The notes under the pieces: model-generated | Databases searched by the model: none | What the model saw: only the letters and a program-made list of their open reading frames with translations | Told to the model about the DNA's origin: nothing | Shown: positions 1-4,980 of the stretch, in pieces | Layout: every line of letters starts with the position of its first letter | How positions within the stretch are numbered: position 1 is the stretch's first letter | NCBI GenBank assembly: GCA_041687295.1 | Contig: JAWLCG010000269.1 | Span: forward strand, 1 to 7,171 | Origin: JAWLCG01 sp041687295 | GTDB lineage: Bacteria > Planctomycetota > Phycisphaerae > SM23-33 > FEN-1343 | Direction of reading: 5' to 3' | Length of the DNA: 7,171 bases | Position numbers and translations under genes: made by a program

Positions 1-1174
1 GACGCCCTGGTGGAGCACGCCGACGCCGGTGGACACCCCCGACGCCGCCGGGCCCGCCGAGCCGCCAGCGACGACCGCACCGGCCGGCGAGGCCGAGCGG
101 ATCGAGATCAGCCTGGGCCAGCTGATCGAGCGGCAGGTGGCCCGCCTGCGCGACACGCTGACGATCGGCATGGTCGGCCCGGTGGGCGTGGCGCTGATGA
201 TCTGGACGGCCCTGACGCTGCTGACGACGCTGGAGCGGTCGCTCAACCGCATCTTCGGGGCCGTGCGGAGCCGAAGCTTCTGGCGGACGGTGTTGCTGTA
301 CTGGTCGGTGGTGACGCTGGGCCCGATCCTGCTGGCGGCGGCGGCCTGGCTGGCCAACCGGGTGGGCGAGCGCGTCGCCCAGGTGCCGGTCGTCTCGGAC
401 ATCGTCGAGACGCTGGGCTGGCTGGGGACGGTGCTGGTGGGCGTCTTCCTGCTGGCGGCCCTGTACAAGCTGATGCCCAACACCTACGTGAAGCTCGCGG
501 GCGCCCTGGCCGGGGCCCTGGTGGCCGTGCCGCTCTGGCTGCTGGCCAAGTGGGGCTTCTCGCTGTACCTCAGCGAGGTCGTCGCGCGGGGCAACATCTA
601 CGGCGCCCTGGGGCTGCTGCCGCTGTTCCTGCTGTGGCTGAACCTGTCGTGGTGGATCTTCCTGTTCGGGGCCGAGTTCGCCCACGCCACGGGCAACCTG
701 CGGGCGATCGAGCGCGAGCGGCAGCGGGAGAACCAGGTGCTCATGCCGCTGGATCTGCTGGCGACGGGCCTGGTCGTCAGCCAGGGCTACCTCGACGGGC
801 GGGGGGCGGTCAGCCTTGACGCAGTGGCCGAGCAGCTCTCCATCGGTCAGCCCTACGCCGAGCGGCTCGTCCAGCGCCTGGTCGGGGCCGAGATCCTCTG
901 CCCCGTCCACGCCGAGGGCCTGGACACGCCCGAGCGATACCTGCTCAGTCGGCCCGCCGATGCGATCCGGGTGATGGAGCTGCTGGAGCTGGCCCCCCGC
1001 GCCGGCGAGCCGGGCGGCTACAACCGCTATCAGCCACCGCTGTCGGGCGCCATCCGCGCCGCCCGCGACCATCTGCAGGCCGGACTGAACGAGCTGGCCC
1101 TGGCCGACCTGGTCCACCAGGGCACACTCAAGCAGCTGCCCGCCCACCCCCCGCGCCCCGCCGAGAGCGCGTGA
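1..1174 (+). CDS. YihY/BrkB-family inner-membrane protein with C-terminal winged-helix-like domain (5' partial)
   Basis: The reading frame is open from base 2 to the TGA at 1172-1174, so the start lies left of the window; the GTG at 29 is only an internal candidate. Numbering from that GTG, hydrophobic segments lie near residues 46-66, 86-108, 128-147, 155-175 and 190-216. Family-typical signatures are LERSLNRIFGAVRSRSF, YWSVVTLGPILL and YGALGLLPLFLLWLNLSWW followed by FGAEFAH. Family members usually begin with a further membrane segment and about 80-100 residues, which must lie upstream. A Pro/Ala/Thr-rich stretch (residues 3-20) looks like a low-complexity insert before the second conserved block. 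The soluble tail (about 240-320) resembles a winged helix, with a helix-turn-helix-like VAEQLSIGQPYAERLVQRL. The old label ribonuclease BN is obsolete for this family; the molecular function is unknown. It converges with the RraA-family gene. Confidence 0.88.
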   Translation, partial: TPWWSTPTPVDTPDAAGPAEPPATTAPAGEAERIEISLGQLIERQVARLRDTLTIGMVGPVGVALMIWTALTLLTTLERSLNRIFGAVRSRSFWRTVLLYWSVVTLGPILLAAAAWLANRVGERVAQVPVVSDIVETLGWLGTVLVGVFLLAALYKLMPNTYVKLAGALAGALVAVPLWLLAKWGFSLYLSEVVARGNIYGALGLLPLFLLWLNLSWWIFLFGAEFAHATGNLRAIERERQRENQVLMPLDLLATGLVVSQGYLDGRGAVSLDAVAEQLSIGQPYAERLVQRLVGAEILCPVHAEGLDTPERYLLSRPADAIRVMELLELAPRAGEPGGYNRYQPPLSGAIRAARDHLQAGLNELALADLVHQGTLKQLPAHPPRPAESA

Positions 1175-1179
1175 GCCCC

Positions 1180-1213
1180 GTAGGCCGGGTCGAGCGCCAG
1201 CGAGGCCCGGCGG
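1180..1213 (+). repeat. GTAGGCCGGGTCGAGCG hairpin repeat, copy 1
   Basis: This copy starts 5 nt after the YihY-family stop. It reads GTAGGCCGGGTCGAGCG, then a short linker, then CGAGGCCCGGCG. The GCCGGG and CCCGGC ends can pair, making a compact GC-rich stem-loop. Compared with the copy at 2994-3025 it has one extra base in the centre (GCCAGCG against GAAGCG). Related copies lie at 2994-3025 and, inverted, at 5471-5521. It is probably a REP-like dispersed intergenic element and may act as an mRNA 3' end stabiliser or stop. Confidence 0.75.
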
Positions 1214-1234
1214 GGGGGCAAGGGGGTGGGACCA

Positions 1235-1308
1235 AGTGGATAGGACCAAGGACCAGGGAAAGGCCGCGCGTTGGCGCCGTCTTTTCTTGGTCCTTGGTCC
1301 TATCTACT
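1235..1308 (+). repeat. 74-nt near-perfect long hairpin
   Basis: Arms 1235-1264 and 1279-1308 pair over 30 consecutive positions. The core GATAGGACCAAGGACCA at 1239-1255 is an exact inverse of 1288-1304. After one C-C mismatch (1265/1278) four more pairs form (1266-1269 with 1274-1277), leaving the four-base loop GTTG. The only other non-Watson-Crick positions are G-T pairs at 1238/1305, 1256/1287, 1258/1285 and 1263/1280. In each the G is on the left arm, so a + strand transcript keeps them as G.U pairs, while the - strand would have A.C mismatches. It sits about 60 nt after the YihY-family stop. It could be a stable mRNA 3' structure, a small RNA precursor or a dispersed palindromic element. 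No T-run follows, so it is not a classic terminator. Confidence 0.85.
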
Positions 1309-1381
1309 CACTACCAGCGTCTTCCCCAGGGCCCTCAATCGGCCCGAGCGTGGGCCCGAGTCGAGCGCTCCGTCCAAGACC

Positions 1382-1402
1382 CCCACGGATTGCATCCGTG
1401 GG
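1382..1402. repeat. CCCACGGAT hairpin repeat, copy 1
   Basis: CCCACGGAT at 1382-1390 and ATCCGTGGG at 1394-1402 form a perfect 9-bp stem with the 3-base loop TGC. The same stem, with a different loop, recurs at 4907-4930, which marks it as a dispersed element rather than a chance palindrome. Confidence 0.75.
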
Positions 1403-1463
1403 CCTGGAGAAAGGTCCCCCCAGAGCAAGTGCGCACCGTCCTCGGCGCAGCGACGCAGTGACG

Positions 1464-1495
1464 AGTTAACCAATTAACCCATTAACCAATTAACC
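1464..1495. repeat. Tandem array of four 8-bp units, consensus NNTTAACC
   Basis: The four units are AGTTAACC, AATTAACC, CATTAACC and AATTAACC, in perfect 8-bp phase. The array is strikingly AT-rich for this genome. It ends 10 bp past the stop of the leftward RraA-family gene, so in that gene's transcript it reads as repeated GGTTAATT-like units just after the coding region. It may be a slippage-generated microsatellite, part of an intergenic repeat family, or a protein-binding array. Confidence 0.8.
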
Positions 1496-1505
1496 GCTTC
1501 TCCTC

Positions 1506-2204
1506 CTACTGCACCGTCTCGTCAAGCGGCCGGCCCAGGGCCTCGTAGAGCTCGCGGCGGTGCTGCTTGTCGTTGGTCAGCTCGCGGCGGGCCCACTTGG
1601 CCACGTCCAGGGCGTGGGCCTGGGGCACGACGATCACGCCGTCGCCGTCGGCGACCACCACGTCGCCGGGGTAGACCGCCACGCCCCCGACGGCCACCGG
1701 AACGTTCATGCCGTCGAACTGCAGGCGGTTCTGCACCATCGGCTGCGAGACGAACGCCGACCAGAAGGGGATCTCCTGCAGGATCACCTCGTCGGTGTCG
1801 CGGACGCCGCCGTTGGTGAGGAATCCCGAGGCCCCGCTCTTGATGCCCGCCAGCGAGTTGTGCGAGCCCATCAGGCCAACGTCCAGGCCGCTCTGGTCGA
1901 TCACGCAGAAGTCGCCCGGCTGGATGTCCTTCATCCAGGGGTAGGTGCAGACGTTGTTGTAGTACCAGCCCACCCACTCAGTGTACTGCTCGGGCGTCAT
2001 GGCCGGCATGGGCTGGGCGTAGGGCAGGTAGCGGGCCGTGCGGGCCAGGCCGATCGCCCGCGTCCGCCACAGAGGCCGAATGCTCGGCCAGAGGCTGCCC
2101 ATACGGTGCAGGCCCATCCAGTCCATGCCGTCGCGGACATCCGCCACGCGCAGCCCCTCGAACGCCGCCAGCAGCGCCTGCCGCTGATCCTGAGACATGC
2201 CCAT
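1506..2204 (-). CDS. RraA-family protein (HMG/CHA aldolase-like fold)
   Basis: The protein has about 232 residues. The family core is clear: GIKSGASGFLTNGGVRDTDE carries the Gly-rich turn and the Arg-Asp pair (residues 135-136 from this start) that in 4-hydroxy-4-methyl-2-oxoglutarate aldolases binds pyruvate and the metal. The C-terminal half has VPVAVGGVAVYPGDVVVADG followed by DGVIVVP, also typical. The family includes pyruvate-releasing aldolases, oxaloacetate decarboxylases and the RNase E inhibitor RraA, so the name alone does not fix a function. It is longer than classic RraA (about 160 residues), with an aromatic-rich segment at about 70-95 (EWVGWYYNNVCTYPWMKD) absent from the short forms. 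Start choice: AGGA at 2213-2216 lies 8 nt before the ATG at 2204; a GTG at 2210 is in frame but too close to the AGGA. An enzyme role in oxo-acid breakdown is more likely than RNase E regulation, given the LarA neighbour. Confidence 0.88.
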   Translation of the reverse strand: MGMSQDQRQALLAAFEGLRVADVRDGMDWMGLHRMGSLWPSIRPLWRTRAIGLARTARYLPYAQPMPAMTPEQYTEWVGWYYNNVCTYPWMKDIQPGDFCVIDQSGLDVGLMGSHNSLAGIKSGASGFLTNGGVRDTDEVILQEIPFWSAFVSQPMVQNRLQFDGMNVPVAVGGVAVYPGDVVVADGDGVIVVPQAHALDVAKWARRELTNDKQHRRELYEALGRPLDETVQ

Positions 2205-2212
2205 CGTCACGG

Positions 2213-2219
2213 TCCTTTC
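2213..2219 (-). promoter_or_regulatory. Ribosome binding site of the RraA-family gene
   Basis: On the minus strand this reads GAAAGGA. The AGGA core is 8 nt from the ATG at 2204 but only 2 nt from the in-frame GTG at 2210, so it selects the ATG start. Confidence 0.6.
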
Positions 2220-2301
2220 AGTCTTGGGTCAGATGTGAAATTGCCTCTGCAGGCTTCAAACAAATCAGGAGTTCGTCCCGAATAGTTGGTGAGAACAAAC
2301 A

Positions 2302-2532
2302 GCCCGGGGCTCTGCCCCAGACCCCGGGATTTATCGCATGGGGCCCCCCGGCAACACATAACAGGCGACTCGGCCAGGAGGAGCCGTCCGTGCCGTAAAG
2401 GCACCTTGGCGGCGCTCGGGTCGCTTTTCAACGCCAGCGTTGCCCTGTCCTGGGCCAAGGTCTCTGGAGTGTATCACCTCTGCCGGGGGGCCTAAAGCGA
2501 TAAATCCCGGGGCCTTGGGGGCTGGCCCCCAT
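2302..2532. mobile_element. MITE-like element with about 39-bp terminal inverted repeats
   Basis: Bases 2315-2353 and 2481-2519 are inverted copies with about four mismatches and one G-T pair. The core is an exact 16-bp match (CCCCGGGATTTATCGC at 2322-2337 against 2497-2512), and a second block of 13 bp (2341-2353 with 2481-2493) matches almost fully. Outside the core each end has its own G-run/C-run mini-hairpin (GGGGC-TCT-GCCCC at 2306-2318; GGGGG-CTGG-CCCCC at 2517-2530). The 127-bp centre has only small hairpins (GTGCC/GGCAC near 2389-2404; CAACGC/GCGTTG near 2429-2442) and no gene. I see no clear target-site duplication, so the exact ends are uncertain. It could be a non-autonomous transposon, or two copies of one palindromic repeat inserted head to head. 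Confidence 0.6.
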
Positions 2533-2646
2533 TCCTCTTCTTCAACTTCCTGGGATGAGAGCCACAAATCAGCAGACCTCAGGTGAGCGGGCCGCGCATT
2601 CAGGGGCGATGTGCCACTTTTCAGACCCGCTCTGCTCTGCTGCTCC

Positions 2647-2672
2647 AGCAGCCCGTTTCTCAACGGGCTGCT
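2647..2672 (-). terminator. Strong stem-loop overlapping the Dabb gene stop
   Basis: AGCAGCCCGTT (2647-2657) pairs perfectly with 2662-2672, giving 11 bp around a 4-base loop. Read on the minus strand the loop is GAGA, a GNRA tetraloop. The TAG stop of the Dabb-domain gene (2671-2673) lies at the foot of the stem. No T-run follows on the minus strand, so it is a possible mRNA 3' end or factor-dependent stop rather than a textbook intrinsic terminator. Confidence 0.5.
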
Positions 2673-2976
2673 AGTCGCCGGTCTCGAAGTCGTACACCGC
2701 CACCTTGGTCCACATGCCGCTGAACTGGCGGATGAACTCCTGGTGGAGCGGGTGGTCCTGGTAGACGTCGGCGGCCTGCTGGTCGTCGAAGGTCACCACC
2801 AGGCCGAAGCTGTAGTCGCTCACCACCACTGACCGCTTGCTCGGCACGCACTCGCCGACCAGCAGGTCGTTGACGGTGTCGACGTCGGCGAGGTCCTCGA
2901 CGCCCTGGCGGAACTGCTGCTTCTGGTCGTCGGTCAAGTCGGGGCGAAGCCAGAAGAACACGTTGTGAACGATCAT
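2671..2976 (-). CDS. Dabb (stress-responsive alpha/beta barrel) domain protein
   Basis: The gene encodes 101 residues, the usual size for a single-domain Dabb protein (a dimeric ferredoxin-like fold). Typical marks are the opening MIVHNVFFWL with its early His, a central DYSFGLVVTFDDQQAADVY, and HPLHQEF at about residues 75-81. The closing strand is KVAVYDFE. Members bind small organic ligands; some are cyclases or are stress-induced, while many have no known reaction. Start choice: AAGGAG at 2982-2987 is 5 nt from the ATG at 2976. The frame stays open farther upstream but runs back through a hairpin repeat and has no domain content there. The neighbours are a 119-aa protein upstream and the RraA-family gene downstream. 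It may be an accessory protein for oxo/hydroxy-acid chemistry, which is inference from context only. Confidence 0.87.
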   Translation of the reverse strand: MIVHNVFFWLRPDLTDDQKQQFRQGVEDLADVDTVNDLLVGECVPSKRSVVVSDYSFGLVVTFDDQQAADVYQDHPLHQEFIRQFSGMWTKVAVYDFETGD

Positions 2977-2993
2977 GGACTCTCCTTTTGAGC

Positions 2994-3025
2994 GTAGGCC
3001 GGGTCGAGCGAAGCGAGGCCCGGCG
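2994..3025 (+). repeat. GTAGGCCGGGTCGAGCG hairpin repeat, copy 2
   Basis: This is the cleanest copy: GTAGGCCGGGTCGAGCG, then AAGCGAGGCCCGGCGG. GCCGGG pairs with CCCGGC, followed by a T-G and a C-G pair and an inner GC/GC pair around GAA. It lies directly upstream of the Dabb-domain gene's ribosome binding site, in the gap after the 119-aa gene. It therefore separates the two reading frames and could end or trim the upstream message. Confidence 0.8.
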
Positions 3026-3103
3026 GCTGTTGTACTAGCAGGCAGACAGAACCGGGGCAAGACAACGGGCACCCACTCGACCGTTCCTGGCCCCAGTCTG
3101 GCC

Positions 3104-3463
3104 CTACCCCCGGTCGTCCTCGTCGCCCATGGGCCAGCCGGCAAGGTTCGCGGCGGCCATGATGTGGCTGGGGGCGTGGATCAGGAAGGCCTCCACGCCG
3201 CCGCGGATCTCCTTGGGCGTGAAGCGGTCGGGATGGCTGAACAACGCGACCAGGAACTCCAGCTCCCACGCCCAGTCGGCCAGGTGGAAGGCCAGCGCCC
3301 CCGCCCGCTCGGGGTCCATCTGCTGGGCGAACGCATCGCGGACCGCCGACAGCAGCGGCTCGGCGTCGGGGCCGGAGGGGTCGCGGTCCACCAGGCCCGG
3401 GGCGCTGTCGGCGAGGACCTTGCGGACCTTCGTCCGCAGTCGATCGAGTTCACTGTCGTCCAC
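3104..3463 (-). CDS. Hypothetical acidic, helical 119-aa protein
   Basis: I do not recognise the family. The protein is short, soluble and acidic, with no signal peptide or membrane segment. Residues 1-60 look like two amphipathic helices (DSELDRLRTKVRKVLAD; AVRDAFAQQ). A Trp/Phe-rich middle (FHLADWAWELEFLVALFSHP, about 59-78) follows, then FTPKEIRGGVEAFLIHAPSHIMAAANLAGW and a DEDDRG tail. Conserved-looking His and Trp residues in the second half could form a ligand or metal site, but that is a guess. It starts with GTG at 3463, supported by AGGGAG at 3470-3475. Only 38 nt separate it from the LarA stop, so the two are probably co-transcribed. Codon use is GC-biased like its neighbours, which supports a real gene. 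Confidence 0.75.
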   Translation of the reverse strand: MDDSELDRLRTKVRKVLADSAPGLVDRDPSGPDAEPLLSAVRDAFAQQMDPERAGALAFHLADWAWELEFLVALFSHPDRFTPKEIRGGVEAFLIHAPSHIMAAANLAGWPMGDEDDRG

Positions 3464-3501
3464 GGTGTTCTCCCTGGCTGTGCGGTTGTCGGGTCAGCCG
3501 G

Positions 3502-4812
3502 TCAGCTCGGCCGGCACAGCATTGTATAGGGGCCCTCGGGGATGACGGCCACCCGGGCGTCGGGATTTGCCCCCACGAACGCGTCGACGGCCCGCTGGAG
3601 CCGCTGCGGCGCGTCGCCAGGGCCGGCGATGGGCGTGATGGCGATTCGGCCCAGCGTCTCGGCGTCGACGCCGTCGGTCGCCAGGCGCAGGCCCTCGATG
3701 CCGACCCGCTCCAGGACGCGACACTGCATCTGCAGCTGCCACTGGTCCAGGCCGGTCTGCTCGGTCGCGGCGATGTGCCGGATGAACCCCTGCCAGTCGT
3801 GGCCCCACCGGAGCATCAGCTCGCTGTAGGCGCCGCTGCCGAGCTTCTCGGCGCAGTCGCTGATCTGCATCATCACGCCGCCGTCGCGCACGGCCGGCAG
3901 GGCGGTGACCTGTCCCTTGACGGTCTGGTAGAACGTCTGGTCGAGCGGGAAGCCGCCGCCGTTGGTGATGACCAGGTCGAAGGGCTGCTCTACGGTCGCG
4001 CAGGTCCACTGGCCGACCTCGCGGCAGCCGACGGCGTGGGCCTGCTCCAGCTCGCCGCAGTAGATGCCCGCGATCTGGCGGTCGCGGGTGATGGCGACGT
4101 TGAACAGCAGGTCGACGCCGACGGCCTTGGCCACGCGGAGGCTCTCGGCGTGGCAGGGGTTGCCATCCAGCACGCCGTTGTCGGCCAGGGGGCTGGCGAG
4201 GGTCTTGTACCCGTGGAACCGCTGCAGCGTGGCCAGGTCGACCAGGGCGGGGCAGACGCCCTTGCGGCCCCCGCTGAAGCCGGCCATGAAGTGCGGCTCG
4301 ATGTAGCCGGTGACGATGCGGAAGTCGGCCTGGGCGAAGCGGGCGTTGAGGCTCGCCGGCGGATGGCCGTCCGAGCCGTCGGTGACCCGCACGAGCGTGT
4401 CGGGCCGATCGGCCTGGTGGTCGATCACCTCGATGCGGCCCAGGATGTCGGCGCCGACGAGGATCTCCCGCTCGGCGTCGGTGCTGGGCCGATGCATGCC
4501 CGTGCCGATGATGATGACGATCTGCGCATCGGCGATGCCGCAGGCGTTGAGCATCTCGAGCATCGGCGGCAGGAAGACCTTGTTGGGCACCGGGCGGGTG
4601 ATGTCGCTGATGGTGATGGCGACGGTGCGGGGCTTGCGGGCGGCGATCAGCTCAGGTAGGCCGGCCGAGCCGATGGGCGAGGCCAGAGCGGCCTGGACGG
4701 CCTGGGCGGGGTCGGCAAGCGGCGGCACGTGCGCCCCCTCCAGCACGACGGCCGAGTCGGGCAGACGCACCTGGCAGCCCAGGCGTCCGTAGAGCAGACT
4801 GACAGTCTTCAT
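3502..4812 (-). CDS. larA: LarA-family nickel-pincer 2-hydroxyacid racemase
   Basis: The gene encodes 436 residues, full length for LarA (about 425). These enzymes racemise lactate or other 2-hydroxyacids using a nickel-pincer nucleotide bound to a Lys. Cofactor and catalytic residues known from the Lactobacillus plantarum enzyme are all present at nearly the same numbers: His107 in GTGMHRPS and His174 in GYIEPHFMAGFS (acid/base pair), Lys184 in GGRKGVCP (cofactor lysine), and His200 in LQRFHGYK (nickel ligand). Arg73 in SDITRP and the DQTFYQTVKG segment (about 291-300) match the substrate pocket. ATG at 4812 has GAGG 8 nt upstream (4821-4824). Cofactor-making larB, larC and larE are not in the window and must be elsewhere if this enzyme is active. 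The family is now known to include racemases or epimerases for several hydroxyacids, so lactate is not assured as substrate. Confidence 0.9.
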   Translation of the reverse strand: MKTVSLLYGRLGCQVRLPDSAVVLEGAHVPPLADPAQAVQAALASPIGSAGLPELIAARKPRTVAITISDITRPVPNKVFLPPMLEMLNACGIADAQIVIIIGTGMHRPSTDAEREILVGADILGRIEVIDHQADRPDTLVRVTDGSDGHPPASLNARFAQADFRIVTGYIEPHFMAGFSGGRKGVCPALVDLATLQRFHGYKTLASPLADNGVLDGNPCHAESLRVAKAVGVDLLFNVAITRDRQIAGIYCGELEQAHAVGCREVGQWTCATVEQPFDLVITNGGGFPLDQTFYQTVKGQVTALPAVRDGGVMMQISDCAEKLGSGAYSELMLRWGHDWQGFIRHIAATEQTGLDQWQLQMQCRVLERVGIEGLRLATDGVDAETLGRIAITPIAGPGDAPQRLQRAVDAFVGANPDARVAVIPEGPYTMLCRPS

Positions 4813-4834
4813 CGCTACATCCTCGTTCGGGCCC

Positions 4835-4855
4835 CGGGCCCTTGTTCAGGGCCCG
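4835..4855 (-). promoter_or_regulatory. Stem-loop in the LarA leader
   Basis: CGGGCCC at 4835-4841 pairs with GGGCCCG at 4849-4855, and a T-A pair extends the stem inside a small loop. It begins 22 nt upstream of the LarA ATG, next to the GAGG ribosome site. It could influence translation or act as an attenuator. No regulator or ligand is implied by the sequence. Confidence 0.4.
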
Positions 4856-4906
4856 CAGAACACCCATTCTTGCTTGCACCCAGGGGCTCCCTGGCGGTTC
4901 TTCCAC

Positions 4907-4930
4907 GCCCACGGATTACCATCCGTGGGC
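4907..4930. repeat. CCCACGGAT hairpin repeat, copy 2
   Basis: GCCCACGGAT (4907-4916) and ATCCGTGGGC (4921-4930) form a perfect 10-bp stem with the loop TACC. The same stem occurs at 1382-1402. It lies in the 168-nt gap between the RAM-domain gene and LarA. There is no T-run, so it is listed as a dispersed palindrome rather than a terminator. Confidence 0.75.
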
Positions 4931-4980
4931 ATCCCCGCCGGGCCGTCCATTCCGTGGCCCCACGCCGCCTCGGTCCGTCG

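Larger units (their letters stand above)
1175..1505. other. Repeat-rich gap between convergent genes
   Basis: This 331-bp gap lies between the stops of the rightward YihY-family gene and the leftward RraA-family gene. I see no credible gene in it. In order it holds a GTAGGCC-type hairpin repeat, a G-tract run, a 74-nt long hairpin, a CCCACGGAT hairpin and an AT-rich array of 8-bp units. Short frames that cross it are interrupted by these repeats and have no family-like content or convincing ribosome binding site. Part of it may act as a bidirectional transcription stop, though no classic hairpin plus T-run is visible. Confidence 0.7.
2205..2670. other. Long intergenic region holding a MITE-like element
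   Basis: This 466-bp gap lies between the Dabb-domain gene and the RraA-family gene. Bases 2211-2300 are relatively AT-rich and form the leader of the RraA-family gene; no promoter with two convincing boxes stands out. Bases 2302-2532 form the inverted-repeat element listed separately. Bases 2533-2646 show no recognisable gene or structure. A stem-loop closes the region at 2647-2672. Open frames across this gap run through the inverted repeats and lack family features, so I do not call them genes. Confidence 0.65.

Noticed and set aside
1171..1477. Three overlapping rightward open frames of 68-96 codons after the YihY-family gene
   Set aside because: They overlap each other in three frames and are made of hairpin repeats; none has protein-like content.
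1464..1495. CRISPR-like array
   Set aside because: Units are 8 bp with no spacers, and no cas genes are present.
2205..2300. Sigma-70 promoter for the RraA-family gene
   Set aside because: AT-rich patches exist, but no -35/-10 pair with proper spacing is convincing enough to report.
2331..2663. A 110-codon leftward open frame in the Dabb to RraA gap, with an overlapping 83-codon frame at 2207-2458
   Set aside because: They run through the inverted repeats and the closing stem-loop, have no recognisable domain, show no convincing ribosome site and have skewed composition typical of chance frames in GC-rich DNA.
2977..3144. A longer N-terminus for the Dabb protein, starting at 3144
   Set aside because: The added residues come from the repeat and overlap the end of the 119-aa gene. 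AAGGAG sits 5 nt from the ATG at 2976, which gives the normal family length.
3775..4659. A 294-codon frame opposite LarA, and similar long frames opposite the RraA gene (1560-2285) and across the LarA start (4729-5526)
   Set aside because: High GC at third codon positions of the real genes produces long antisense frames. The real genes have full family motifs and good start signals; these do not.
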